Source: Blastobasis lacticolella (taxonomy: Eukaryota; Arthropoda; Insecta; Lepidoptera; Blastobasidae). Taken from it: DNA of 64,000 nucleotides. The translations under genes and the position numbers were made by a program. Location of the stretch: assembly GCA_905147135.1 (NCBI GenBank), contig LR990049.1:20415428-20479427 (forward strand). Reading direction: 5' to 3'. This document shows, in pieces, positions 23,031 through 34,404 of the stretch. Position 1 is the first letter of the stretch; each line of letters opens with the position of its first letter. The notes below the pieces were generated by a model that made no database searches, was not told the origin of the DNA, and saw only the letters and a list, made by a program, of their open reading frames with translations.

Positions 23031-23549
23031 AGGTGCAACCTTTATCGCAAAACTGTGGCTTTACCGGCTCCCTCTTTCTTACAAATAAATTAACATGTAC
23101 CTATCCAAATCGAGGTCTGAGTCGGGAGTTTTTCACGTAGATCCAAAGTAAACATAGACTGCCCTTTTTTTATTAGTATTCATTTGACGTTATTTCACCT
23201 GATGGGATGCGATGATGAAGTCGAAGATGTAGCATGCTTGCCTAGATTATGCCTATTCACTTTTGATTTGACCCGACAGTTATATTTTTCGGGGAACAAC
23301 GCTGTTTATTTTAAAATAGTGGACCCGGCGCCACTTTCTTCACGTACACCTACTTTACCCTTACCTACTATTTTTTTCTTACTTATAAACCTTCCTCTTG
23401 AATCACTCTATCTATTGTTGAAAACCGCATTAAAATCAGTTGCGTAGTCGAAAAGATCAAAGCGTACATAGGGACAGACAGCGGCCACTTTGTTTTATTC
23501 TATGCATAGACGATGCCCCATTTACAAGAGCACCTTTCGCCGTACTCAC

Positions 23550-23711
23550 CGGCATCCTCCTGCCCCGGCGAGAGCTCGACGCCGTCCTTCAGCCAGGCGG
23601 TGACGGCGGCGTGGTCGCGCGCGGCGGCCGGCAGCGCGCACGCCAGCGCCGCCGCGCCGCCCGCCGCCGCCGGCAGCGGCTCCACACGCGGTTCCCACTC
23701 CGTGTCCATTA
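23550..23711 (-). CDS. Dscam-like: Dscam-like exon, N-terminal half of Ig2 (Dscam exon 4 equivalent)
   Basis: The exon is 162 nt: two leading bases, 53 codons, one trailing base. The acceptor is cttccccgcag before TAATGG and the donor is GCCG followed by GTGAGT. The peptide starts MDTEWEPRVEPLP and carries the B-strand Cys in ALACALP and the C-strand Trp in AVTAWLKDG, then ends PGQEDA. In Dscam1 this slot is one exon chosen from a mutually exclusive cluster; here one intact copy was seen. About 15 of 53 residues are Ala and nearly every codon ends in G or C, unlike the AT-rich flanks. The ATG in the exon is internal, not a start. A possible decayed relative lies about 600 bp downstream in gene direction (22962-22998). 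LINE tails begin about 55 bp before the acceptor. Confidence 0.88.
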
Positions 23712-23764
23712 CTGCGGGGAAGAGGGATCAGTTAGATGTAGAGAACGAAATCTTGCAGTGGCAG

Positions 23765-23830
23765 TGGTGACAGCTTACCATCAGGCAGGCAGTATGCTTG
23801 TTTGACACTTCATTGGTATATAAAGAAATA
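23765..23830 (+). mobile_element. LINE-B 3' end scrap near the exon-4 acceptor
   Basis: gtgacagcttaccatcaggc, then atgcttgtttgacact and ggtatataaagaaata are the family tail. It starts 54 bp upstream of the exon in gene direction. Confidence 0.65.
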
Positions 23831-23834
23831 ATTG

Positions 23835-24395
23835 GATTTTTATGTCATACGGTAGGCAAACAGGTAAGAATGCTACCAGATGGAAAGTGGTCACCCCTGC
23901 AACAGGTATCGCCAGATTTTAATATTATTATCCGCGACGGAAAAAATGACAGAATTCAGAGTGTAAGATTACGCGTTAGTGCCTAACAAGATGCAGATCA
24001 ATTTTCGTTCTATAGTTCCCTCTCATCATAACGTAATGGTAATGAGTACCCAGCCCGCGGCGAGTGGTGCGATGGCGTATTTGTGGTGTAGGCTCCAGAT
24101 CAGAAAGTTCCTCAGAACATTCCCCATTGTACAGCCGGAAGAACACACACAGGGAGTCAAAATCCCTTCTATCAGCCAATGGTTATATCTTGCTTGTTAG
24201 GCAACAATATAGGGAATCCAGAGGATTAAGGAAGTCGACAGTTTCGTTGTCCCAAAGATCGAAACAATACTCCATATGTGGCCGAAACTGTGCCTTATAC
24301 AGCAGCAGGCGCCGCTCTGGGGTAAAGTATTGCTTGGACCAGTTAAGCACTCCAAGCTTTTTCAAGGCTAGTTTGGCGTTGCCTTCCGCTTAACT
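23835..24395 (-). mobile_element. LINE-A remnant: reverse transcriptase C-terminus and 3' end
   Basis: The minus strand encodes LGVLNWSKQYFTPERRLLLY, KAQFRPHMEYCFDLW, and after a frame change FDSLCVFFRLYNGECSEELS and IRHRTTRRG. This is the C-terminal connection region of Jockey/CR1-like ORF2 (Y.A..RPHMEYC..LW). A tail matching LINE-A (gtgaccactttccatc..) follows at 23850-23915. Frameshifts and a missing RMWNELP segment show decay. Confidence 0.85.
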
Positions 24396-24984
24396 TTTTT
24401 ACATAGTTTTGAAAATAATAAACCACGGATAGATAAATATATCAATAATCCAATATTTTATCCAAACATTTAGACCGTAGATATCATTGAATCCAATCTC
24501 GAAAGCTTCATTTTATATTTGAATTCGCAATAAATTCATCAATAGATTAGCTGACAGTCACAACAAGGGGTTGAATCATCAAAGAAACGATATTGTTGAG
24601 ATTGTCGGTTTCTACAAATTAAAAAGTACATAAGCAAGTAAAATCGCTTCATTGCGCACATAGACAGAACATACAAGAGTTAGTAAAATTTAGATACGCA
24701 CGTGAATACTTGTTACACGGCGGTGTATGTGAGAATAGAGACCCGGCGTACACTTGCACATCACTCTTTCGAGTACCTACTAAGTCCCTTTCAAAGAGGC
24801 GGCATACGCCTAAGGGAGTGGTGAAATGCCAAAGAAAAGGGTGTGGATCTCAAGCTTTTCTTCTAATGCATTCGTGATAGATTAGAGACCAGGTGCGTGG
24901 AGTCAGATTATATATGAGTGAGAGAATAGAACGGGAGTTGGCTAACAGGGCAGAAAACTATTCAATTAACTATTATTCTATTTC

Positions 24985-25068
24985 AACTATGGCGAGGGCT
25001 ATTTTAGCTTTAAGTCCGCCACTGTACTTTTTGTGCATAAAGTTTAAATAAATAAATAAAACTGTCTT
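24985..25068 (+). mobile_element. LINE-C 3' end
   Basis: tttaagtccgccactgtact, then ttttgtgcataaagttt and AAATAAATAAATAAAA. The same end is at 62818-62905. Confidence 0.65.
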
Positions 25069-25299
25069 GTGGTATTAGCCTTTGTGGAAGAGTGCAAAAG
25101 GAACTGATTCAGAGTTGTAGTAAGGAGTCAGGAAAAAGTGTTCGCCCAAAAGTGCCACTGGCACGTAAGCGCGCGCACCTCCCTCCAGTGATAAGGTCTG
25201 ACGCAGTCCATTGCCCATATGTTACCGAGAGGTCGATAGGACCTCTCGGTGATGGTGGGTTATGCATTTATATTTTTGTGCCCAAAATCATATCAACTA

Positions 25300-25640
25300 T
25301 CTTGCCACTAAGCGCTCTGACAATCTGGTGTCCAACATGGGACCGATTAAGGTTAAGTATTTTAAACCACTAAGGTGGCAGACAAACTTACGGCCTGCCT
25401 GATGGTAAGCAGTAACCGCAGCCTTTAGACGTTTGCAATGCCAGGGCTATCACTCACATAAGTTCATTCTTACTAGCGCTATGTGAATGAAATTCTGAAA
25501 TAAATAGTTCAATTCAAATGATCGTGCGTCTTAATTGTGATTTCTATATTATTTTGGCGCCCAACATGGGACCGACTATCTAACGTCTAAGTAAAGTTTA
25601 ACAGTTTTGTACATAACATGGGGGCGATTTATCTGACGAA
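25300..25640 (+). mobile_element. LTR-retrotransposon piece with primer-binding-site-like word
   Basis: TGGCGCCCAACATGGGACCG at 25555 has the form of a tRNA primer-binding site that follows a 5' LTR. A second, poorer copy (tggtgtccaacatgggaccg) is at 25328. A facing copy lies at 26485-26501. No gag or pol frame is seen between them, so only terminal remnants remain. Confidence 0.45.
25368..25470 (-). mobile_element. LINE-B 3' end
   Basis: Reverse copy of the tail: ctaaggtggcagacaaac, ggcctgcctgatggtaagc, agacgtttgcaatgccagg. No ORF is retained. Confidence 0.75.
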
Positions 25641-26484
25641 CGCCCACGTTAGGCTCAAATATGTGAAGTCGCCCAAGGTGGGGTAGATTATTTCTGTCTT
25701 GTCCTTATATTTTTGCGCGTACAGAAAGAAAGAACATTTATCGACACAAATGCAAACACTACAAGATTGAAAAAAGTTACACAAGAAATACAAAAAGACA
25801 TAAAAAGAAAACAATAACAACTATATAAGCTAACAGACGGAATAAATTCTTATAACCCTCGACTAAGTTTACTTATTCTTCAATATTTCCTAAACTACTG
25901 CACTGATTTGAATGAAAACAGAGCTAAGAACCATCTCAAGTGAACTGGCTTTCAACTAAAGAAAAGAGCAGTATGTCAGCTCATGCGTTTGGGAACTACG
26001 AAACCACATTGTTTCGTGTTTTTTTTTCTTTGATTTGGTTAATATTATTAACATTACATTAAAAAATGTCAAACTGAAAGACTGACTACACATAAAATTT
26101 GTATGAAAAATGTACTCACTGTTCAATAATCACTTACATACAACTTTTATCACATCGTAAAATTGTTATACTAAAATATTAAAATCTTGTCGTTGATTCA
26201 AACGTGCATTTGTTATTCAGCACAAATTTTTGTACTATTGCGCTGGCCATATTCTCATAAACCTCCATCTATGTTATATAGTCATCCATAATGGGGTAAT
26301 ACATTCATGTCGGAACCCACTGCAAGTTTTCACGCCTTCTTGAAGAACTTTAAAATTCTACTGCTCAAGGAAATCCTACCGATATTAGAACTCGCCCTCA
26401 GTCTACCCTAAGGAGTCCATCTGGATTATGTATTTGTCTAGATTAATACGGTTGCGTGTTTTAAAAGCAACTTGAGATCGAGGA

Positions 26485-26600
26485 TCCCACGTTGGGCGCC
26501 AAAATGAAAGGGCGACTGTTTCGCAAGATTATCGGCCCTATTTTGAGCAACAAAACGTAAGGGCGACTGGATTGCAAGATAACCACGCTACGTATAAGAA
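26485..26600 (-). mobile_element. LTR-retrotransposon piece, opposite orientation
   Basis: tcccacgttgggcgcca is the reverse of the primer-binding-site word at 25555. Next to it gaaagggcgactgtttcgc and gtaagggcgactggattgc are direct repeats of about 50-bp spacing, as in LTR ends. Confidence 0.4.
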
Positions 26601-26620
26601 TAAGTAATTTATTTTAAAAA

Positions 26621-26858
26621 ACGACGACCTGAGTGGTTCAATGGTCTGCCACGCAAGAGGTCCGGGTTCGACACCCGGCCGGGCAGAAATTGAAATGATG
26701 AATTTTAATTTCTGTTACGATTCTGGGTGTTCTATGTATAATAAGTATGTATTTAAAAAGTATTTAAGTAGTATATCAGTTATCTAGCACCCAAAGCTTG
26801 CTTTGCTTAGTTTGGGGCTAAATGGCGCTGTGTGAATTTGTCCACGAATATTTATTTA
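26621..26858 (+). mobile_element. SINE-1 copy with a head deletion
   Basis: gacgacctgagtggttcaat is followed directly by ggtctgccacgcaagagg, so ten bases between the A and B boxes are missing. The tail is the standard one. Confidence 0.88.
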
Positions 26859-27293
26859 GGTAATCTTGCCTCGCTCAACAGGTCTCACTGAAAACCAGCG
26901 CTCCGGTTCACGCCAGGGCATAATTCTGAATGAGGTCTTTTTTACAAAAACATACCACTACAATTACACATTAAGTAATAATCAAGTTGGTATATGCCTT
27001 GGCACTGTGTAGTCTGCCTGTGTATTTTAACGGTGAAAAAGAGGCGTGTTATAAGATTAACGTATGTATCTGGGTAGCTGTCGAGGTATCTAGCTCCGAA
27101 GTGTGATGTTCTCGATTTAACTACTTTCATTTATATAATTAAGCTATAGAAAGCCATTTGGCGCACTATTGAATACTAAGAGTATAATAAACCAAAATAC
27201 AATTACTACACACTCAAACGAATGAAAGAATGGTAAAAGAAATTTAGTATGGGTGACGAATCACCTTAACAGGCAGCGACGCTATTCCCAAGG

Positions 27294-27335
27294 TCAAAGT
27301 CAAATAATTATACTCAGTTCAGGTTTACAAAACTC
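27294..27335 (+). repeat. Short dispersed motif
   Basis: aaagtcaaataattatactc followed by aggtttacaaaactcttatg matches the window-end motif at 63897-63955. It recurs widely in moth genomes. Class unknown. Confidence 0.4.
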
Positions 27336-28774
27336 TTATGACCCAGGTAATCTTGGTCTTATAACCCAGGTAATCAGGGACTCTTGGTCCCGAAAGACCC
27401 AGTCTCTAGTTTTAATCTGGAAAATTAGAATCCCTCGAGAAATTTAATGTCTTAAAATGTAGAAATCCATTCTTCTGAAAACGGTAGAGAGAACACTAAT
27501 AAAGTTACTTAGTAATTTTCTAAGTTACTTCTTAGTTTTACTTGTAATTGGAAGGTCTATTTACTTATTAACGTCTAAGGAAATTCCATTAAGAGTTTGT
27601 AGATCTTTTAGGAACTCATTTATTTTTCTAGTTAATCGATGTCTTTTTAGAGTGGTCATGTTCCTATAAAACGACGACTTTTTAGAAGGAAACCTTTATC
27701 AGGGTAATAATTCCCTATTTAACTCGGGAGTCCTTCTCCTTGCTGGAGAATTTCGCCATAATGTCCACCTTTAACTGGCAGGTTGAAATCCGCAGAGTAA
27801 CACACATAGGAATGTAGTTGTTCGTATTCTGCTCAGAGATCCTATCTGGTCTGCCTCAAAGGCACACATTAAAGGTAATCAGTGAAATGGGTTATGCACA
27901 TGGCCAGTTCCAATTAGGACAGCGCCTAAGTGATGGAATGATTTATTGTAATATTTCGGCTCCGTCTCTATAACCTCAACAGCCACTCGAACGAATATGA
28001 GTTACAAGTACTTAAATTATTAAACACAAAGACATCCGTGCACGCATACTCAGCGGCATTACATAACCGATCACAATGTACTCGTGTAACGGCACGACGC
28101 GCCCATAAAAGCAATATCGCGCATATTCATATTCCCCCGAAGGCTGTCACAACGCGGGAGGGTGGGGATCATGTTGTCGGACCGCAGTGGTGACGTCATC
28201 CCGCAAGTAGTGACGTAATTAATTACACGTATGTCGGTAGCTACGGGGACACGGCGGGCCCTTAATTACGGCGTGTACCAATTACATCAATGCCGTAAAC
28301 AGTGGTAGGTGTATTACAGACCTTTAGGAGATGTTTATGTTTTCTTTGACAGTTATTTCAGGCAGCGGTAATTTCTGTGCACGTATTTTGCTTCGCGAAG
28401 GTCATTAATTATTGAATTTTTGTGTAAATTCTGACATGTTTTTATATCAATTGTGTATTTTATATGTATGACAATAGGGTAATCAATTGTGTATCAATCA
28501 ATTTTGACATGTAAATATGGTTACCAATAAATAAACTTGAACTTGAACTTTGTCACAGCTGTAATTTTTATTTGTTGATTTTAGATAGCATTTGCCAACA
28601 GCAAACAGAACAACGATTCCCTGAGCTTTAGACGTGGGCATGGCGATACGCGTAGTGTTGCTAAAATCTATCTATAGAGAGCCGTAACTACTTTCTATTC
28701 GGTGGCCCACATGCCGGATTGACTATTTATCATGTAACGATACACTGAATAGCATACACAAAAGTGTGATTCGT

Positions 28775-28860
28775 GAAGGATTTAAACCTCCAATCTCCGC
28801 AGAGTCGGCGTCTATACGGGTTTATCGGCGCTCTACCACTGAGCTAACGAGCCCTCGACG
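28775..28860 (-). mobile_element. tRNA-like SINE head or tRNA pseudogene
   Basis: The minus strand reads gctcgttagctcagtggtag (A box) and ggaggtttaaatcc (B box). The spacing exceeds that of a normal tRNA and no cloverleaf closes, so a third SINE family is likelier than a functional tRNA. Confidence 0.55.
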
Positions 28861-29268
28861 GAACCGACGAATTAATGTACTACATGACTACAATATAACC
28901 GTATAGTGACGTCATTGTGATTTGCTGATATGCTTCTGGATAGCTTGCAATTCTAAGATTGAACATTGTACAACTTGAATTGATAGGTGTTTATGTTTAT
29001 CAAGCCCATACATATTAAAAATTGTTCATCCCTTTTGGAGCTACGATGCCACAGACGTTTGTGTTTGACACCGAGCCACAGACACACAGATGCACACGTC
29101 AAACTTATAACAACCCTCTTTTGTCAGCGGTTGAAAGGCAGCAGCGTTTTCTGATAAGTATTTTCAACACTGCGATCTCCAACCCGCCTACCGAGCGTGG
29201 AGATGATTTCAAAACCATTAACTGAATACTAAGAAAGGGGCCTTAATAAAGTCCAGGCTAATTGAAAA

Positions 29269-29540
29269 TCTATACTATTATAAAACTGTAAAAAAAGCCG
29301 TGTCTGTACATGTAAGATATTTAAAAACGTTTGTAACTATCTATACCTAAAAATAATGTATTTAGAATTTTTGTCTGTTTATTCGCGCATCACGCAAAAA
29401 CCGCTGAACGGATTTTGATCGGGTTTTCAGTTTGGTAGTTTGGGATCCAACTTAAAATCTAAGCCATGTGTCATCTAATTCGGTTGAGTAGAACAAAATA
29501 TACAGCTTGACCTCTCCGTAGTATCTACTTGCTTTCATAC
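29269..29540 (+). mobile_element. Helitron-like element, 5' part
   Basis: Begins A|TCTATACTATTATAAAAC, the usual start of moth Helitrons, and carries gctgaacggattttgatcgg. A CTAG end with a hairpin was not found, so it is truncated. Confidence 0.55.
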
Positions 29541-29561
29541 ATTAGGTAGATAGGGATGAAA

Positions 29562-29688
29562 ATGGTTTTACGGGGTCAGCAACACGGGGATGATGCCCCT
29601 GGTATTGCAAACGTCCATAGGCTGCGGTGACTGCTTACCATGAGGCAGGCCGCAAGCTTGTTTGCCACCTTAGTAGTATAAAAAAAAG
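29562..29688 (+). mobile_element. LINE-B 3' end
   Basis: ggttttacggggtcagcaac, ggtattgcaaacgtccatag, gactgcttaccatgaggc, tttgccaccttagtagtat, then an A-run. It is intact relative to the copy at 2415 and shows the segment deleted there. Confidence 0.8.
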
Positions 29689-29842
29689 TCATTTAAAATG
29701 GTGGCGCGATATGTATTGGTTTTATTTTTTTATTTATTATCTTTACACCTCGATTTGAACTACACACAATTGTTGCTAAAAGGTATTGTAACACCTTTAA
29801 GAACTCGAAAATCTTACCACTCTTTAACCTCCGACTAAAAAA

Positions 29843-29895
29843 GAGGGGTTATTATTTTGACGTGTATATCTTACACGTCAAATTAATAACCCCTC
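29843..29895. repeat. Near-perfect hairpin, 24-bp arms
   Basis: gaggggttattattttgacg..gta pairs with tac..cgtcaaattaataacccctc across a 5-base loop, with one or two mismatches. The preceding ttaacctccgactaaaaaag is a start seen in dispersed moth repeats, so this may be a small foldback element. Confidence 0.75.
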
Positions 29896-30439
29896 CCCTA
29901 TTTATAACCCTATAAACCATAAAATAATAAAATTTATTATTAATATGCATATAAAATCGGTCCTATAGTTTAGAAAATATTTGACATTAAATAAACTTGG
30001 TCGAGGGTTATCCGACATTTTCTGTCGGTTAGGGTATTACCACCATCGGCTAGCATGCCTGTTTATTTATTGTCGTTACGATTGCAAGTGTAAACAGCGG
30101 TGCGTCCCGGGAGCCGCCTGGGCCCGCGGACCCATGAATAATAAGCAGTCGTGGCAAGAGCTGATTTCCCTCGCCGCAGCCGTGTGGCCGGGACCCGCTG
30201 GCAATCAGCACACCTGGGCTTGTCGTAATGACCACCTCGGCGACCTGGCGACCTTATTAGGGTTTTTATGCAGCCCTAGGGTCTCAATAACATAAAAGGT
30301 CAGTCCAGCTGTAAGGAAGCGATCGCAGCAATGCGCCGGGATACTAGAGCAATCGCTCTAGGACTCTGTGAAGCCTGAGGAGCCTGAATAGGAAATAAGC
30401 AAACATATTTCGTCACGGGGTACATGGGTGGGTGGGTCT

Positions 30440-30660
30440 TACCCTAAATATAAGTGTCTAGCCGTTCTCAATGGCATTCACCCGCACGCAGTAAGAATCT
30501 GTTAACACTCAATTTTCCCGTCGGTCCCTATTATTTTCCCGGCATAAAAAGTAGCCTATGTCACTTGGGAATAATGTAGCTTCCTATTTACGAAATAATT
30601 TTCAAAATCAGATATGTAGTTTTTGAGGTTATCAGTTGCAAACAGACAAACCGACAAACA
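30440..30660 (-). mobile_element. Helitron-like fragment
   Basis: ttttcccggcataaaaagta, gcctatgtcacttgggaat and atgtagcttcctatt match the internal part of the copies at 34405 and 54316. The ends are not preserved. Confidence 0.6.
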
Positions 30661-30665
30661 AACAA

Positions 30666-30769
30666 AACTTTTTTCTATGTAATATTACATAGAAAAAAGT
30701 TGAGAGCTGTATAATACATACAGTATATAATGAATCTATACTGTATGTATTATACAGTATAGATTCATT
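30666..30769. repeat. Cluster of palindromes
   Basis: 30666-30701 is a perfect 36-bp palindrome centred on aatatt. Then tgtataatacatacagtat (30709) pairs with atactgtatgtattataca, and aatgaatctatactgta (30729) pairs with tacagtatagattcatt (30753). The last two overlap, so alternative folds compete. Confidence 0.9.
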
Positions 30770-30889
30770 TCACTGGTCAGTTGTTGTTGTGGGGTTCAAA
30801 GGAAGTAATGAACGAATATTGACTTAAAGTTCTTTGAAATGCCGACCAGATTTGTTCGAAGTCGATGAAAAAACTCAATATCTCATTTC

Positions 30890-31130
30890 CTGATAAGCGA
30901 AGGCGGGGATGAGCGGGGATGCGCGGGGGCGGAAATATCAAGCGGCAATTGCGGAATAATTATTATTTTCTTTGAGGCAGTCTGTTTGTCGCGGGCTGCA
31001 AATTAAAAACGTGTCGACAATGCCAATGGAAGGATTCGTCGCGCAAACAATCGCCCAGATTAATTCGAAATAGGAGCGGCTTATTGTGTCCCGGAGGCTT
31101 TTTGGGGCGCCTTTATCAAATTTCCGAACT
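30890..31130. other. GC-rich unique block
   Basis: ggcggggatgagcggggatg, then gcgggggcgg, cgtcgcgcaaacaatcgcc and cccggaggctttttggggcg. No repeat match, possible conserved non-coding element. Confidence 0.3.
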
Positions 31131-31824
31131 TGAATGGATTTATTATTAATAGCGAAACAAATCTTGAGACTTTCAATTGGTATTTAATTTACTTCCACGG
31201 GAACGAAGTCCCGTTCCGATAAAACGAGAATCACATTGATTAGATATCGATTTTTGTTTGAACGGTTAATTAAAATCTGATACTGAGCTGTAACTTGTAA
31301 ACGTGTACCGAAATTACGCGCCAAAACACAGAGACGACGATCTTTAAGCACAATGAATACTGTATTATTTCGTTTTTAATTCACTCCTTAATGAAATACA
31401 GTGTTTAAGCCTTCCCTAATTTAGGATGAAAGTGTTTGGCGACGAGCGCCCCGGCAATGTTAATTAAGGTCCGGCGCGAAACAGCCGGGAACTCTCCAAA
31501 ACGTGAGACCGTTACGATAACAGTACGGTGCCAAACAATAAATATAATGAACTACTCGCCCATTTGGCGTTTAACTGGAATCGATAAGCTAACTTTGAAC
31601 AATTTACAGCTAAAAGTAAACACGGAACGAGTCATGCGAATGCTTCCGGGCTCCTATAATTGCTAGAGATTTATTGAAAGTACACTGTTTGCATGGATAC
31701 AATTTGTTTACTTCCTTTCTACTTGTAATTTTGTTGAAACTTCACAGTATTGTATCTTATACACAGTAATTTAAACAACTCTAGCCTATTTTATGAATGC
31801 AGAAGTTTATAAGGATGGATGCTT

Positions 31825-32088
31825 AGGTCTTTTTGTTACATTTTCACGCAAAAACTACTGAAACAATTTTGATGCAAATGTGCAGTGTTGTACTTGTAGC
31901 ATAATTTCTAGAATAATATAGGTTATAATTTTATCCCAAAATTCATTGTGATTAATTACATAATACATCACGAATGTAACTCAAGGTTAAAAGCTGGCAG
32001 GCTATAACTTAACTCGAAGTCCAAAATGTCGCCACGAGACCACACCATAACCGAAATTTAAGCGAAAGGAGCCGCAGGCGAAAGCTAG
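31825..32088 (+). mobile_element. Helitron-like element, 3' part
   Basis: Carries aaaactactgaaacaatttt, a cccaaaattcattgtg word shared with 58130 and 58750, and ends gcaggcgaaagCTAG|T. The start is not clear. Confidence 0.6.
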
Positions 32089-32984
32089 TAATTTTATAAG
32101 CCAAACTCTGTGAGCCCAATTATTCCGCGAGACTTTGGGGATCTACAGTGTACCTTCCTGTGAGTGGTTTATTAAATCTTTGTCTCTAGTTGCGTTAACC
32201 TACTTGCGTTCTCCTTTTACATTTAGGTAATCTTAAATACTTTATATCTAAGAAATTGTCGTTTCTTTTCACAAGGGCACAAAAACATCGACATAACATT
32301 TGGTCCAATTTTTTAAATTAATTTATACTTTGTTTCGAATATAGAGTAGGTTTAGATGCCAGTAATGCCCTAAAAAAAAAAAATATTTTTCAAAGTTTTA
32401 GAAAAGGGTTTCTAAATACCGTTATCATTTGTCAGTTTTGCCACTTTAACCAGGTATAATTTTGTGAAGAAAGTAGTTATCAAAATGAAATAACTAGCAC
32501 CAGTTAGTATAAAGATATCAAATTATACCTACAAAGTTTCATTATAATCGGATTTCCCGTTTGCAAGAAATTAAAATTTTGCTTGTATGATAATTGCAGA
32601 TTCCATCATTTTCGCCATCCAAACGCAACTTTCATAGGTAAGGACCAATAGCTATTTGTCTAGATTTAAAAAACTACACCATCACTTTATAAGCGCACTG
32701 TATAATAACGGGCAGTCGGTCCCGGCTGGCAGCTGCCATTGAAGGGCCGCCGCGTGCGCACTCGACTGCACAACAAAGGGCCTCACTCCCTGCCTCACTG
32801 CCTGTATTAGCAATTTAGCACATTTCGCTGAGGGCTCTCAAACGTGCTTGGTACTCTACACAGACATACTTCGTGCTATTGCTAACTATAGCAAGGAATA
32901 ACTTACAAGGCTGGGTCCAACATACACAGTATGACAATAACGATTTCTGATTCTGATTTTCGTCTTTCTGGGTACCCGCCGCAT

Positions 32985-33190
32985 CTTATTTTTAAACTCC
33001 GACGCAAAACGGTGTGATGAGTTTGAAGTTGTAATTGTCTGTTTAGTGTGTCTGATTTTAGTTCGCGGAAGGATAGGCCGATGCCGTTACGGTTATTTCA
33101 TTTGAATTTTAACTTAATGTTAGTTTAATCAGATGGTTCTTAGCTTTGTTTCATTTCCTTTAGCAGTTTCGGAAATATTAATACATATAC
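32985..33190 (+). repeat. Degenerate dispersed repeat, second copy
   Basis: Same order as 5335-5580: aaactccgacgcaaaacggtg, atgagtttgaag, a gtctg-rich core, tagttcgcgg, and later atggttcttagctttg. Confidence 0.5.
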
Positions 33191-33661
33191 ATATTTGAGT
33201 TAAGTGATTGTTATGATCGCGCCTGTTTTAGCACGCTTTGCTTCAGAGCTACAAACGCTGGGGCTTCAAACGCGCTTACTGTTCACACAATATCACAATA
33301 ATAATATCTGCTCAATATCGTACAGTAAACACAACACTTTAAACACATAACTTCACACTGTACTCAACAAGACGTGTATATAGAGAGCACACGATCCCAA
33401 AACCCCGCGAATATCATAAAAATGTATTTGCGCCGTTCAAAGCCGTTTTCGTTTCAGCTGTCATGTTCCACGCTTCATATCACAGTTGCCTCTTATTGTT
33501 AAGGTGCTCGTAGCCATCTGCAAATAGCGCGGAGTACTCTGCAGCAATTCTGATAAAACGTGCTGTTTTGTAAAGACGTAAGCAGGCATTGTTCGGCGAT
33601 TGCGAACAAAAAGGCGTGGAGAGTCCTCAGCGTATCGCCGAGAGGCAAATCGCTGATACGC

Positions 33662-33691
33662 GGGGGCGCGGGGCGCGGGACGGGGGACGGG
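33662..33691 (+). other. G-quadruplex-type G-run
   Basis: Five G-runs of three to five bases separated by two- or three-base loops: ggggg, gggg, ggg, ggggg, ggg. Sequence pattern only. Confidence 0.6.
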
Positions 33692-34134
33692 AAAGTAAGC
33701 GTTAAAGTAAGTGTCCACTCCGCTATCAAAGACTCGAGGAGTGCTCACTCTTCGCTCCCACTTCCGAGGGGCCTAAACTAATAATTAACTGTTCCAAGAT
33801 GTCGTGTATCGATCTGAGCCGATTGGCTAGGCTTTCCGGCACGCATTTACATAACAGCGTCAGTTGGTAATAGATTAAGTTTTCCCGGAGGCTATGTTCA
33901 AGCTTCAGGTTTCGCACTATCTAATCTACGTTTCATACTACTCCGTACTCTGTACTTAAATCGAGATCAGTAAAATTACAAATAAATCAATTTTTTGTGA
34001 GTTACATATTACCACGAGCTCTTACTCAAAATTTAAGTTTTAATTTCTTTTTATTAAAAATCAGAGTACAGTCTTTTTTACATAGACTAGCTACGAAATA
34101 CAAAATACAAGACTTTTACATTTACAATAAATAG

Positions 34135-34385
34135 TAATCATCATCACAGCCCATAACAGTCCACTGCAGGACTTCGGACCTCTCCCACAAAGGGGAGGTT
34201 GTTACCATAAGCTCCACGCTCGGCAGGCGGGTTGGAGATCGTAGTGTTATACAGCAATGAAAAATGCTGCTGCCCATTTTCCAGCCTACGGAGACTTTTA
34301 GATTTTGTGCCTCGAAATCATTAGTCGCCTTGTACGACACCCATGAGTGTAAGAGGTTGGTGCTATTCTTCTCTGCCGGAAACCA
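34135..34385 (+). mobile_element. Dispersed moth repeat, probably a LINE 3' part
   Basis: cccataacagtccactgc, ggacctctcccacaaagg, ggcgggttggagatcg, atgctgctgcccattttcc and cgccttgtacgacaccc appear in the order I know from abundant lepidopteran repeats. There is no A-tail and no ORF. Confidence 0.5.
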
Positions 34386-34404
34386 CACAGCTAAATTAAT
34401 AGTA

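Larger units (their letters stand above)
10303..23549 (-). other. Intron between Ig2 half-exons (exon 4 to exon 5), 13.2 kb
   Basis: Recognised repeats inside are listed separately. Around 10400-10500 is a Helitron-like scrap (aaactactcaacggattttg). Long parts, namely 10560-11260, 11770-12800, 13140-14460, 14560-15140, 15960-16170, 16280-17830, 18380-19440, 19760-21060 and 21400-22740, show no exon, no RNA gene and no repeat I can name. An Ig-domain exon was looked for on the minus strand; only a weak echo at 22962 was found. Confidence 0.75.
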
